Assembly (NCBI GenBank): GCA_944325065.1
Contig: CALUYS010000001.1
Location: 161,439-225,438, forward strand
Length of the DNA: 64,000 nucleotides
Direction: 5' to 3'
Source: Candidatus Gastranaerophilales bacterium
GTDB taxonomy: Bacteria; Cyanobacteriota; Vampirovibrionia; Gastranaerophilales; Gastranaerophilaceae
The first letter of the stretch is position 1. The number at the start of each line of letters is the position of its first letter. Both the position numbers and the translations under genes were made by a program. Of the stretch, positions 15,888-25,678 are shown piece by piece. Below the pieces are notes generated by a model that was given only the letters and a program-made list of their open reading frames with translations, was not told where the DNA came from and made no database searches.

Positions 15888-18551
15888 TTATTGCTCATCA
15901 TTTGAAGTTTGTTGTACAATTTGAACTCCAAATCTTGTACGGAATAAATATTTTATTGTTTCTCTTTGTATTTCACACATCATATTATTAAACAAATCAT
16001 AAGCTTCTCGTTTATATTCAATTAATGGGTCTTTTTGTCCATACGCACGAAGTCCAATACCATCACGAAGCATATCAATGTTGTGCAAATGGTCAATCCA
16101 CTTATTATCTACAACACGAAGAAGGATATCTTTTTCAATATTACGTAAAACATTATTTTTAGAATTTATTTCCTGTAGTTTGGGATTTTCTTCTGTTTCA
16201 TATTGAGTTATTATATCATTATAGAAATTAACAGTATCAACTTCTAGTTTTTTATAAGCATTTATTGCAATTTCTTTTAATTTTTCATATATTTCATTAT
16301 AAGTTAATGTACTTATATCATCAAATTTAAGTTTATTTTCATCACGATTAATTGTCACATAAAACTCATTTAACATCATTTCAAGCTCATCTGGAATATA
16401 CTCAACGGGCTGCATATGTGGTGACATATAAGCTAACATAATACGTTCAACTTCTCTTTCAAGCATATAAATAATATCTTCTTGGAGATTTTCACCTTTT
16501 AAAACTTTTCTTCTTTGTTTATAGAATTTTTCTCTTTGTATATTCATAACATCATCATATTCAAGCACATGTTTTCTTATATCAAAATGATGAGTTTCAA
16601 CTTTTTTCTGTGAAGCTTGAATTTGTCTTGTTATTAAAGGAGATTCAATAGCCATATCTTCTTCAACATTTAAAGTATTCATCAAGTTGATAACATGTTG
16701 CCCTCCAAAAATACGCATAAGATTATCTTCAAGAGAAAGGAAAAATCTTGTTGACCCAGGATCGCCCTGCCTAGCTGCACGACCACGAAGCTGATTGTCA
16801 ATACGACGTGATTCGTGACGTTCCGTACCTATTACATGCAAACCACCTGCTGATACAACTTTTTTATGTTCTTCTTGAGTTATTTTTTTCATTTTATCAA
16901 AAATGCTATTTGCAACTTCATTATAATTTTGAGCATCTTTTGACAGATTTTGTTTTTGTATTTCTTCAATAGCCAAATATTCTGCATTTCCGCCAAGCAA
17001 AATATCAGTCCCACGACCAGCCATATTTGTGGCTATTGTAACCGCACCATATCTGCCAGCTTGAGCAATAATATATGCTTCTTTTTCATGGTGTTTTGCA
17101 TTTAGAACTTGATGTTCTATACCGCGTTTCTTTAACAATGTAGATATATATTCTGATTTTTCAATACTAACAGTCCCAACCAAAACTGGACGTCCAAGTT
17201 TTTTCATTTCAATAATTTCATCTACAACACTTTTATATTTTTGTTTTTCTGTTTTATAAATAATATCAGGCAAATCTTTTCTAATATCACATTTATTAGT
17301 CGGTATTTTAGTTACATTAAGATTATATATTTTCCCAAATTCAGCTTCTTCTGTCATTGCAGTACCTGTCATGCCTGAAAGTTTAGGGTAAAGTCGAAAT
17401 AAATTTTGGAATGTAATCGAAGCTAATGTTTGTGTTTCGTCTTGAATTTCTACATTTTCTTTTGCTTCAACAGCTTGATGAAGTCCATCAGACCAACGAC
17501 GTCCTTCCATAAGACGACCAGTAAATTCATCAACTATCATAACTTCGCCATTATTAACAACATAATCAATATCTTTTTGAAATATTTCTTTAGCTTTTAA
17601 TGCTTGAAGCAAATGATGAGCATGTTGGGTTTCAATATTAAACAAATCATCAATATTTAACAATTCTTGAGCATGGTCAATACCTTCTTCTGTTAAAATT
17701 ACATTTTTATTTTTTTCATCAACCTCATAATCAATATCACGTTTTAACTGAGGAGCTATTTTTGCCATAAGCTTATACAAATCAGCGCTTTGCTCTAGTT
17801 TTCCACTTATAATTAGTGGTGTTCTTGCTTCGTCAATTAAAATAGAATCCACTTCGTCGATAATTGCATAATTATATGGCCTTTGCACACATTGTTCAAT
17901 TGAAGGAGCCATATTATCACGCAAATAATCAAATCCAAATTCATTATTTGTGCCGTATGTTATATCACAATCATAAGCTTTTTTCTTACGTTCAAATTCT
18001 GTTAATCCATCATTAAATTCCTCGTTTCTATCAGATGAAAGTATCGTACCAACAGTTAAACCTAAAAACTTATAAATTTTTCCCATCCATTCACTATCGC
18101 GTTTTGCAAGATAATCATTAACAGTAATAACATGAACACCTTTACCTGTTAAAGCATTTAAATATGCACTTAATGTTGCAACAAGAGTTTTTCCTTCACC
18201 TGTTCTCATTTCAGCAATATGACCATTATGTAAAAAATAAGCCCCAATTAACTGAACATCATAATGACGCATATTTAAAACTCGTTTACCAGCTTCACGA
18301 ACTGTTGCAAAAGCTTCTGGGAGTATATCATCAAGTGCTTGCTTTTCATATTGAATATCTATTTTTTTATTATCAGACTTTTTTCTATTATTTAACAAAT
18401 TCTTAAATTCTTGAGTTTTTGCTTTCAATTCTTCATCAGTTAATTTTGAAAACTCATCTTCCAATGCATTTATTTGTTCAACAATTGGCAAAACCTTTTT
18501 TACTTTTCTCTCATTTGGATCACCTAAAACTTTACTTATAAAATTTATCAT
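15888..18551 (-). CDS. secA: Preprotein translocase ATPase SecA
   Basis: SecA is the motor that pushes unfolded precursor proteins through SecYEG at the inner membrane. The 887 residues cover the whole protein. Seen: Walker A MRTGEGKT near residue 100, the DEAD-type box DEVDSILIDEA near 209, the second nucleotide-binding fold with NMAGRGTDILLGG, and GRAARQGDPGSTRFFLSLEDNLMRIF. The C-terminal zinc-binding SecB-interaction tail is absent; it ends in a glutamine-rich stub, which fits lineages lacking SecB. The gene is followed at 44 nt by the degenerate ATPase gene and preceded at 105 nt by the protease-like gene. Confidence 0.98.
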   Translation of the reverse strand: MINFISKVLGDPNERKVKKVLPIVEQINALEDEFSKLTDEELKAKTQEFKNLLNNRKKSDNKKIDIQYEKQALDDILPEAFATVREAGKRVLNMRHYDVQLIGAYFLHNGHIAEMRTGEGKTLVATLSAYLNALTGKGVHVITVNDYLAKRDSEWMGKIYKFLGLTVGTILSSDRNEEFNDGLTEFERKKKAYDCDITYGTNNEFGFDYLRDNMAPSIEQCVQRPYNYAIIDEVDSILIDEARTPLIISGKLEQSADLYKLMAKIAPQLKRDIDYEVDEKNKNVILTEEGIDHAQELLNIDDLFNIETQHAHHLLQALKAKEIFQKDIDYVVNNGEVMIVDEFTGRLMEGRRWSDGLHQAVEAKENVEIQDETQTLASITFQNLFRLYPKLSGMTGTAMTEEAEFGKIYNLNVTKIPTNKCDIRKDLPDIIYKTEKQKYKSVVDEIIEMKKLGRPVLVGTVSIEKSEYISTLLKKRGIEHQVLNAKHHEKEAYIIAQAGRYGAVTIATNMAGRGTDILLGGNAEYLAIEEIQKQNLSKDAQNYNEVANSIFDKMKKITQEEHKKVVSAGGLHVIGTERHESRRIDNQLRGRAARQGDPGSTRFFLSLEDNLMRIFGGQHVINLMNTLNVEEDMAIESPLITRQIQASQKKVETHHFDIRKHVLEYDDVMNIQREKFYKQRRKVLKGENLQEDIIYMLEREVERIMLAYMSPHMQPVEYIPDELEMMLNEFYVTINRDENKLKFDDISTLTYNEIYEKLKEIAINAYKKLEVDTVNFYNDIITQYETEENPKLQEINSKNNVLRNIEKDILLRVVDNKWIDHLHNIDMLRDGIGLRAYGQKDPLIEYKREAYDLFNNMMCEIQRETIKYLFRTRFGVQIVQQTSNDEQ

Positions 18552-18656
18552 ATCTTTTACACTCTATCCTAATTGTATAACTTAATTTTATTTTATCATA
18601 AAAATAACAATTAGTTTTTTATATTATACATTTGGACAATTATATGATTAAAATAG

Positions 18657-20399
18657 CTAAAATCCATACAAAAGTGAATATTGCTGATTAAATACGGACA
18701 GAGGTAATATAAGAACTTTATCTGGTGCATTTGATTCAAATATGTGAACTTCTTTTGTTTTTGAATTATAGTATCTTACTACTGAAAAATGAGAATTATG
18801 TATATCAATACCATTATATTTATATTTTTCTTCATTCCCATTAACTTTAAACTCATCACGTCCTACAACAATTGATTTTCCTTCATTTATCATTGTTGTT
18901 AGTATTTGTGATATTTCATCATCAGACTTTGAATTTTTTGTTAGTAAATTATTTTCATAATTATGATATCCTTTTAAATAATAAGAAGTTTTTTTGGAGT
19001 TAAATAAAGTATTTGCAACTTCATATATTGTTCCACCATCAAGTATTGAAGCATAAGTTTTATCTTTACCATCAATATATTTTCCACTTAGACTTATGAT
19101 TGTATTAAATTCTTTATCTAATTTGTTATCTTTTTGTGCATAATCTTTTATAGTATTTTCGATATTTTTATCCGGTTGAATATTTTTATACCCATTTTTA
19201 GCACGTTCATATAAACGATGAAGTGCATATGCTTCTTCAAACATTTGATAGCCCATACTACTATCTAGTAATTCATGCTGATTATTTAAAAGTTTGGGTT
19301 TCCCATTATTATCTTTTAAAAATTTAACTTTAAAACCATCTTTAAATGTAAATATTATAAATTTTTCATCTTCACTAAACATCTGATAAAATTCACATCT
19401 ATGTTTTGGATTATTTATTATAGCATTAATTGTTCCAACTAAGTAACAATCAGATATTTTTTGAGAAATCATTTTCTTGTCTTTAAACATATGACAAAAA
19501 GTTTTGCTTGATAAGTTTATCGAATATCTATTTCCAAGCTCATTTTCAAGTCTTATATTATAAGAATCTTCTGTAATTACTTTATCTTTTATATATTGTT
19601 CTTTATAGTCAACATAAAAACATTTAGGATTAAGATTACATTCCTTAATTTCTTTTAAAGACTCAATCAAATCATTTGTTCTATTAGCTTTTATAAAGAA
19701 TGCTAAATCTTTATCATTCTTTAAAGCTTGTCTTTTTTTTAATAAATCAAGCTTAGCTTCAAGTTTTTCTATTTTATAATCAAGGATTTCATTAAATTTA
19801 ATTTTTGTATTTTCATCTTTAATCTTACAAGCAGCTTCAAAAATCTGTTCTACTCCCCCATATGGAGTTAATGGTATTTGGGTATTATAAATAGAATTAA
19901 GCTCACGTATTTTACGTCGTATTTTAATTTTTTCTTCTAATTTAATTTTTTCTGTTTCACTAATTTCCCTATTTTTAAAAGCACATTCAATATATTCAAT
20001 CTCTTTTTTTGCAGTTTTTTGAGGATCTTTTACCTTACAATCTTTAAACAAATCATTAAATTTTTGTAAAAAACTTCGTTCTTTAGAACTTTTTTCCTCA
20101 ACAAATTTATTTCTTTTTGAGAATGGAAAAGTTTTTTTAAAAAATCCAGTATTTTTATATTCAACAAGTTTATAAGCTCCAAAAAATCCCAAAGAAATAA
20201 ATCCAATCCATGCTAATCCTGTTAGAACTTTTTTAAAAGTTGATTTCTTCTTATTACTACCCTTCTTAATTTCAACAATATCATAAGGTGAAGAATTAAA
20301 TACTTGATTATTTTGCAATACATTATTTCCCTCATTCTGAGAAAATTGAGGATTATAAGCCAAACTATTATGATTATAACCAAAAGTATAATTATTCAT
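18657..20399 (-). CDS. Membrane-anchored calpain-like cysteine protease candidate
   Basis: This 580-residue protein has an Asn-rich N-terminus, one membrane helix (about 56-80), a charged helical region (about 95-250), and a C-terminal region that looks like a papain/calpain fold. SDCYLVGTINAI places Cys318 in the position of calpain GDCWLLA; HFSVVRYY places His537; and ESNAPD places Asn557. Gln313 could be the oxyanion residue. The order and Cys...His-20-Asn spacing fit peptidase family C2-like enzymes, though identity is too low to be sure. The bulk would lie on one side of the inner membrane. No ribosome site is visible before ATG 20399. The substrate is unknown. Confidence 0.6.
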   Translation of the reverse strand: MNNYTFGYNHNSLAYNPQFSQNEGNNVLQNNQVFNSSPYDIVEIKKGSNKKKSTFKKVLTGLAWIGFISLGFFGAYKLVEYKNTGFFKKTFPFSKRNKFVEEKSSKERSFLQKFNDLFKDCKVKDPQKTAKKEIEYIECAFKNREISETEKIKLEEKIKIRRKIRELNSIYNTQIPLTPYGGVEQIFEAACKIKDENTKIKFNEILDYKIEKLEAKLDLLKKRQALKNDKDLAFFIKANRTNDLIESLKEIKECNLNPKCFYVDYKEQYIKDKVITEDSYNIRLENELGNRYSINLSSKTFCHMFKDKKMISQKISDCYLVGTINAIINNPKHRCEFYQMFSEDEKFIIFTFKDGFKVKFLKDNNGKPKLLNNQHELLDSSMGYQMFEEAYALHRLYERAKNGYKNIQPDKNIENTIKDYAQKDNKLDKEFNTIISLSGKYIDGKDKTYASILDGGTIYEVANTLFNSKKTSYYLKGYHNYENNLLTKNSKSDDEISQILTTMINEGKSIVVGRDEFKVNGNEEKYKYNGIDIHNSHFSVVRYYNSKTKEVHIFESNAPDKVLILPLSVFNQQYSLLYGF

Positions 20400-20491
20400 G
20401 CATGCTTTTAAAATAAGTACTATTTATAAAAAACAAAACATAAATAAAAATTTACTAAAAATTTAATTTCTACTAACTTTTTTTACTAGAC

Positions 20492-21502
20492 TTAAGATTT
20501 ATATTCTTTTTCAAAACCAAATAATGAAGATACACTTTCATCATCATGAATTCTAGAAATAGCTTCTCCAAGAAGTGGAGCAACGCTCAACTGTTTTATT
20601 TTTGAAGGTAAATTATCAACATCTAAAGGTATAGTATTTGTAACAATAATTTCCTTTATAGGTGCATTTTCTAATCTGGTTAAAGCAGGACCTGAAAATA
20701 CAGGATGAGCTGCACAAACATAAACATCTTTTGCACCATTTTCTTTTAAAACACGTGCTGCTTCACAAATTGTACCTGCTGTATCAATAATATCATCAAA
20801 CATTATGCAGATTTTATCCTTAACATCACCTATCACATGAGATGCAATAGCTTCATTATGTCTATCGCGACGTTTATCAATAATAGCAAGGGAACAATTG
20901 ATTTCTTTCGCAAAATATCGAGTTCTAGGTACACCACCTGTATCAGGGCTAACAGCAACTATATCAGAAGCTGGCAAATTTAACCCCTTAATATAGCCAA
21001 CAAGGACAGGTGTTGCAAAAATATGATCAACTAATATATTAAAAAAACCCTGAATTTGACCTGTATGCAAATCCATAGCTAAAATCCTATTTGCACCTGC
21101 TGTTGTTAATAAATCAGCAACTAATTTTGCTGTTATAGCTTCACGTCCTGATGTTTTTCTATCCTGTCTTGCATAACCATAATATGGTATAACAGCCGTT
21201 ATTGTTTTGGCACTTGCACGTTTAAATGCATCAATTATTATTAACAACTCAACTAAATTTTCATTAACAGGATTACATAAAGGCTGTATAACAAAAACAT
21301 CATCACCACGTATACTTTCTTGAACTTGCACATAAATTTCACCATCTGCAAAATTTTTAACAATCATTGGTGCTATTGTAGTTCCTAAATACTTAGCAAT
21401 TTCACTTGCTAATTTCGGATTTGAACGACCGGTAAACAACTTAATATCATGCGTTGGACTTATATTTTTTTCCCGTTCAGGTAAAAACATTTGCATTTCC
21501 AT
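20492..21502 (-). CDS. prs: Ribose-phosphate pyrophosphokinase
   Basis: This makes PRPP from ribose-5-phosphate and ATP for nucleotide, histidine and NAD synthesis. Seen: KLFTGRSNPKLASEIAKYLG at the N-terminus, the flexible-loop residues YGYARQDRK near 110, DLHTGQIQGFF near 145, and the PRPP-binding DDIIDTAGTI near 237. The length of 336 is slightly above average because of an 18-20 residue N-terminal extension (MEMQMFLPEREKNISPTHD), as in cyanobacterial forms. The gene begins 2 nt after the glmU stop, so glmU-prs is an operon, a pairing also common in Firmicutes. Confidence 0.97.
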   Translation of the reverse strand: MEMQMFLPEREKNISPTHDIKLFTGRSNPKLASEIAKYLGTTIAPMIVKNFADGEIYVQVQESIRGDDVFVIQPLCNPVNENLVELLIIIDAFKRASAKTITAVIPYYGYARQDRKTSGREAITAKLVADLLTTAGANRILAMDLHTGQIQGFFNILVDHIFATPVLVGYIKGLNLPASDIVAVSPDTGGVPRTRYFAKEINCSLAIIDKRRDRHNEAIASHVIGDVKDKICIMFDDIIDTAGTICEAARVLKENGAKDVYVCAAHPVFSGPALTRLENAPIKEIIVTNTIPLDVDNLPSKIKQLSVAPLLGEAISRIHDDESVSSLFGFEKEYKS

Positions 21503-21504
21503 TT

Positions 21505-22809
21505 TTACTTTATACCTTCCATATTTTCTTTTTTTACTTTTACATAATCTTTTATAACTTTTTCTTTTGTACGAGTAATATATAAATTATTTTGTTCAAC
21601 ATCTTTTGTAACTGTTGTATTAGCACCAATCATTGCATTTTCGCCAATACAAACTGGAGCAACCAAGACACTATTTGAACCTATTGAAGCTTTATTTTTA
21701 ATAATAGTTTTGTTTTTTTCTTTTGTTATTGAATTATAATTTGCGGTTATTGTACCTGCTCCAATATTTACATCTTTACCAATTTCACTATCCCCTATAT
21801 AGCTTAAATGACAAATATTTGTATTGGATTTAACTTTAGCATTTTTTAATTCAACAAAATTACCAATTTTAACATTATCTTCTAATTCAACATTTCCTCG
21901 TATATGAGAAAATGGACCTATTTTACAATTTCTTCCAATTTTATTTTTTCCATTTATATAAACATTTGGCAAAATTATGGTATCTGGTTCAATTTGAGTA
22001 AATGGTGAAATCCAAGTTGTATTCTTATCATATATTGTAACACCCTCACTTAACAAATTATCAATAACTTTATCTTTGAGAATTTTTGAAACATTCGCCA
22101 AATCTTTTTTTGAATTAACTCCCAAAATTTGAGTTTCATCTTCTATTTTATAACCTGAAACTTTCAAACTATTTTTTAAAGCCCAAGTAATTATATCAGT
22201 CAAATAGTATTCATTTTGTGCATTATTACAATCAATTTCATTAAAAGCATATTTGATCTTTTGCCAATCAAGGCAATATACACCACCATTAACTTCATTT
22301 ATTATTTTTTCTTGTTCATTTGTATCTTTTTCTTCAACTATTTTTATAAGACTATTATTATCATCACGAATAATACGACCATAACCTTTTGGATTATCAA
22401 CTTTAGCTGTCATCACAGTAACAATACTTTGATTTTGATTGTGATACTCAACAAACTCTTTTAAAGTTGACTCTTGTATCAAAGGAGCATCACCATATAG
22501 AACGATAACATTTCCTTCAAAATCTTTAAGCTCATTATATGCTTTTTTTACAGCATCACCTGTTCCTTTTTGTGGAAATTGAAGCAAACATTTTATATTG
22601 TTTAAATTAGCTTTACAATAATCTTCTACAACCGAAGCCTGATGACCAACAATAATATAGCTTATATCAACAAGATTATTAACAGCATTATAAACATATT
22701 TTAATAATTCAACATCAAAAATTTTATGCAATACTTTAGGCAATTCTGATTTCATTCTTTTTCCACATCCTGCCGCTAAAATTATTGCTTTTGTATTTTT
22801 AAATGACAT
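21505..22809 (-). CDS. glmU: Bifunctional UDP-GlcNAc pyrophosphorylase / GlcN-1-P acetyltransferase
   Basis: GlmU acetylates glucosamine-1-phosphate and then uridylates it to UDP-GlcNAc, the precursor of peptidoglycan and lipid A. The N-terminal pyrophosphorylase domain (about 1-225) carries LAAGCGKRMKSELPKVLH; the C-terminal domain (about 245-425) is a left-handed hexapeptide-repeat helix with GNFVELKNAKVK, HLSYIGDSEIG and NIGAGTITANYNS. The length is 434, a little shorter than the usual 450-460 at the C-terminus. The first gene of the glmU-prs operon. Confidence 0.96.
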   Translation of the reverse strand: MSFKNTKAIILAAGCGKRMKSELPKVLHKIFDVELLKYVYNAVNNLVDISYIIVGHQASVVEDYCKANLNNIKCLLQFPQKGTGDAVKKAYNELKDFEGNVIVLYGDAPLIQESTLKEFVEYHNQNQSIVTVMTAKVDNPKGYGRIIRDDNNSLIKIVEEKDTNEQEKIINEVNGGVYCLDWQKIKYAFNEIDCNNAQNEYYLTDIITWALKNSLKVSGYKIEDETQILGVNSKKDLANVSKILKDKVIDNLLSEGVTIYDKNTTWISPFTQIEPDTIILPNVYINGKNKIGRNCKIGPFSHIRGNVELEDNVKIGNFVELKNAKVKSNTNICHLSYIGDSEIGKDVNIGAGTITANYNSITKEKNKTIIKNKASIGSNSVLVAPVCIGENAMIGANTTVTKDVEQNNLYITRTKEKVIKDYVKVKKENMEGIK

Positions 22810-22965
22810 TTTAACTTAATCCACATACACGTATATATATAATTCTCTCACAAAAATAATTTAGTGGGTATTTTTATATTAAATTTTGTAACAAATTATA
22901 AATTTTATGAAATATTCTTTTATTTTTATTTTTTATATATATGTATAAATAAAAGAGGTATTTTT

Positions 22966-23607
22966 TTGAGCTACGCAGTTAACACAGGTACTATAGTTTA
23001 TTACCAAACTTCATTAAGCAAGTTGAATTATGAACGTAACATAATAAATAATCAAATACTTACTTTATTGGACAAAAAAACAGAACTTTCAAGTAAAAAA
23101 AGCCAAGCCTATTCAAGTAAAAGTATTAAAATAAATAATAATGAAAAAAACGTAAATTTAACTTGGGAATCACTTAAGGAATATAATAACAATAGCTCAA
23201 ATTCACCTATCCAACTTTATAATACTGCAACTGGAGAAGAAATTTTAGAAGGAAATCAAGAAAATTCTTCTATTGCTGGTGATATAATATTTCAAGACGA
23301 TGATAATGGTTCAGTTCTTCAAGCCAATTTAATTCGTGGTACATATGCTTTTAAGGATATGAATGGTGACACTATTAACCTTGATGATAGCGACATTTTT
23401 TCACTTTCTGCTTATTCTGATAGCGAACTTGCAGCAATTCTTTATGAAATAGAAGCTGAAGAAGATAGAATTGAACAACAAGAACAAAAATATGAACTAC
23501 GTATAAATGAAATAGAAACAGACTTAAGCTATATGGAAAAAACTATACAAACTATTGAAAAACAACAAGAAAATGATAAAAGTTTTACTCTTAAAATGCT
23601 TGGTTAG
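22966..23607 (+). CDS. Filament-like protein with terminal coiled coils (paralogue-like to 50636-52030)
   Basis: The product, 213 residues, has an N-terminal coiled coil (about 10-60), a central Ser/Asn/Asp-rich domain (about 75-145) and a C-terminal coiled coil (about 155-208) that ends KSFTLKMLG. I start at TTG 22966, because AGAGG precedes it by 8 nt; the frame upstream to 22864 is a run of Phe/Tyr and probably not translated. Layout and the ending closely parallel the 464-residue protein at 50636-52030. Helical ends flanking a variable middle are typical of axial proteins such as flagellin or hook-associated proteins, but no flagellar genes occur here. Function unknown. Confidence 0.65.
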   Translation: MSYAVNTGTIVYYQTSLSKLNYERNIINNQILTLLDKKTELSSKKSQAYSSKSIKINNNEKNVNLTWESLKEYNNNSSNSPIQLYNTATGEEILEGNQENSSIAGDIIFQDDDNGSVLQANLIRGTYAFKDMNGDTINLDDSDIFSLSAYSDSELAAILYEIEAEEDRIEQQEQKYELRINEIETDLSYMEKTIQTIEKQQENDKSFTLKMLG

Positions 23608-23612
23608 TTTAT

Positions 23613-24254
23613 TTATAATTTTAAATTTCGTTTAAAATATTCTTCATGATAAACACCGCCACCACATATAATTTCAATAACTTTTAATAAAAATTCACGA
23701 GGTGCATCTGTTTGATTAAGCGGAAATTCACGATTACCAATATGTCTTATTTTTATTATTGCAGGTTCTTGTTTTTCAGCAGGTACAAATAAAGAAGCAA
23801 CTTCGTTTTCTAAAATAAGTTGAAAGTCAGGGTCAAATTCGCCATTTTTCTTCATTTTAGAAATATTACCTTTTACAGCAATTATTCTTCCTGAAAATAA
23901 GGGCTCTTTACCTTCACGAAACAAAGCTTGTGGTTTATCATTACTTCTTACTGTAAAACTTATGCCATGCCATAATATATTTAATTTTGCTGTTGTTTTA
24001 TTTTTATCTATTTCATAATAAATTTTTTGTGATGATATTCCTCGTGATACAAATGATTGTTTCAAATAATCAACTGTTAAGTGAACATGCTCAATCATTT
24101 TTATAAACATTTCGTTCGTGTTTAACACAGCGTTTTGATATTCTAAAAACTGTTTATACATATGTGTTGAAACTAAGTTCATCCTTTCTTGTATAACAGA
24201 AGATTTTCTTATTGTTGTTTCTAAATTATCTAAATTACTGAAATTATTACCCAA
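23613..24254 (-). CDS. Unrecognised 213-residue protein
   Basis: I do not recognise this family. It has an alpha-helical N-terminal half (about 1-75) and a mixed alpha/beta C-terminal half (about 80-210) with no signal peptide, membrane helix or cysteine cluster. Strands such as KTTAKLNILWHGISFTVRS and PAIIKIRHIG suggest a small beta domain. The start is uncertain: TTG 24254 has no ribosome site and sits three bases after a TATAAA; ATG 24179 (188 residues) has AAGG but immediately adjacent. It converges on the filament-like gene with a 5-nt gap and diverges from acpS. Confidence 0.65.
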   Translation of the reverse strand: MGNNFSNLDNLETTIRKSSVIQERMNLVSTHMYKQFLEYQNAVLNTNEMFIKMIEHVHLTVDYLKQSFVSRGISSQKIYYEIDKNKTTAKLNILWHGISFTVRSNDKPQALFREGKEPLFSGRIIAVKGNISKMKKNGEFDPDFQLILENEVASLFVPAEKQEPAIIKIRHIGNREFPLNQTDAPREFLLKVIEIICGGGVYHEEYFKRNLKL

Positions 24255-24380
24255 TTTTTTATATCACTTTACATAATTTACATTAGTATATTAACACACT
24301 TATCACAAAAATGGCATGGGATTTGGCTCTATTTGTTTCATTTTGTTTACAAACTACATTTGTATTTATTTGTCTTATTG

Positions 24381-24386
24381 TATAAT
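24381..24386 (+). promoter_or_regulatory. -10 box placing acpS on a leaderless mRNA
   Basis: TATAAT at 24381-24386, with ATG 7 nt downstream and no ribosome site. A weak -35, TTTGTA at 24359-24364, is 16 nt upstream. Confidence 0.5.
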
Positions 24387-24393
24387 AAAAACT

Positions 24394-24759
24394 ATGAATA
24401 TGAATTTATCACAAGGAATAGACATTGAAGAAATTATACGCTTTGAAAAATATGAAAACGATTTAAATTCAAAATTTCTTAATCGTGTTTTCACAAAGAA
24501 CGAACTTAATTACTGCTTTTCAAAAAAAAATCCTGCACAACACTTAACAGCAAGATTTTGTGCAAAAGAAGCTATTATAAAAGCCCTTTATCCTTTTGAA
24601 AATAAAAAACTTCTTTTAAAACAAATTGAAATAATAAATAAAAATAAATATCCTCAAATAAACATTTTGACTCAATTGAAATACAAATATTCATTTAGTT
24701 TATCTCTTTCTCATTCAAAACAATATGCTATAGCAAGTGTTATTGCAATAAAATTATAA
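24394..24759 (+). CDS. acpS: Holo-[acyl-carrier-protein] synthase
   Basis: AcpS transfers phosphopantetheine from CoA to acyl carrier protein. Seen: GIDIEEIIRFEKY with the magnesium-binding Asp, and FCAKEAIIKAL with the second acidic ligand, plus the C-terminal SLSHSKQYAIASVIA. The frame is open further upstream, but that part is hydrophobic and unlike AcpS; ATG 24394 gives a normal 121-residue enzyme. A perfect TATAAT at 24381-24386 ends 7 nt before this ATG, so the mRNA is probably leaderless. It converges on rsmA with a 6-bp overlap. Confidence 0.93.
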   Translation: MNMNLSQGIDIEEIIRFEKYENDLNSKFLNRVFTKNELNYCFSKKNPAQHLTARFCAKEAIIKALYPFENKKLLLKQIEIINKNKYPQINILTQLKYKYSFSLSLSHSKQYAIASVIAIKL

Positions 24760-25611
24760 AATCAAATTTTCTTTCATTTTTTTTGCTATTGAATTTATTG
24801 TTTCAAGTGACAATTTCTCTCCACGAATATTTTCATCTATATTTAAATCTTTTAATGTTTTTATAATACATTCTTTGTTAAAACCGCTTTTTATTAAAGA
24901 ATTTTTAATATTTTTTCTTCGAGACAAAAAACACCCTTTTATAACTTTTTTCAAAAAAGTATAATCATCCGTTTTAACTGCAGGTACATTCTTGACTTTA
25001 AATTGAACTATTGCTGAATCCACTTTGGGAGAAGGATAAAAAGATGATGATTTTATTTTTCTTAAAAATTTAACATCGCAGTAAAACTGTGACAATATTG
25101 ACAAAAGTCCATATTCTTTATTATCACTATTTTCATTTGCAACAATTCTTTTTGCCACTTCATATTGAACCATAAGTATAATTTCTGATATTTGGTTTCT
25201 ATTTTTATTATATAAATCGTCAATTTCTCCAAGTAAATGTATTATTATTGGACTTGTTATATAATAAGGGATATTTGCAATTATTTTTATATTATTTTCC
25301 TTTGTTATGTTATATATATTTGTTTTTAAAATATCATTATGAATTAACTTTAAGTTCTTATTGTTAGGTAAAATATTTTTATCTAAATAATTTATAGCAT
25401 CATCATCAATTTCACAAGCAATAACTTCTTTTGCATTTTTACATAATTTTTCAGTTAAAAACCCAATTCCAGCTCCTATTTCAAGAATTGTTACATTTTT
25501 TAAATCACCAGCAACATTAATAATATAGTCCAAAATCGTCTCGTCAATAAGAAAGTTTTGTCCAAGTCGCTTTTTAGTATTAAATTTTTTAGCTTTTTGG
25601 GTATAATTCAT
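24754..25611 (-). CDS. rsmA: 16S rRNA dimethyladenosine transferase
   Basis: RsmA (KsgA) dimethylates A1518 and A1519 of 16S rRNA late in 30S assembly, using S-adenosylmethionine. Seen: RLGQNFLIDETI near residue 16, the SAM-binding ILEIGAGIGFLT near 43, the catalytic NIPYYIT near 112, and FYPSPKVDSAIVQF near 188. The length of 285 is typical. No ribosome site is clear before the ATG at 25611. The last codons overlap acpS by 6 bp. Confidence 0.97.
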   Translation of the reverse strand: MNYTQKAKKFNTKKRLGQNFLIDETILDYIINVAGDLKNVTILEIGAGIGFLTEKLCKNAKEVIACEIDDDAINYLDKNILPNNKNLKLIHNDILKTNIYNITKENNIKIIANIPYYITSPIIIHLLGEIDDLYNKNRNQISEIILMVQYEVAKRIVANENSDNKEYGLLSILSQFYCDVKFLRKIKSSSFYPSPKVDSAIVQFKVKNVPAVKTDDYTFLKKVIKGCFLSRRKNIKNSLIKSGFNKECIIKTLKDLNIDENIRGEKLSLETINSIAKKMKENLIL

Positions 25612-25678
25612 CTGTATATTTATAATAATACAAACAGGTTATTTGTCTTAATTTTAAAATTTTGGTAAGCTAAATTAT

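Noticed and set aside
22864-22965. N-terminal extension of the filament-like protein
   Set aside because: Runs of Phe/Tyr/Ile and no ribosome site; AGAGG precedes TTG 22966 and the similar protein at 52030 begins at the equivalent point.
24316-24393. Hydrophobic N-terminal extension of AcpS
   Set aside because: AcpS has no signal; the segment includes the -10 box and normal AcpS begins at ATG 24394.
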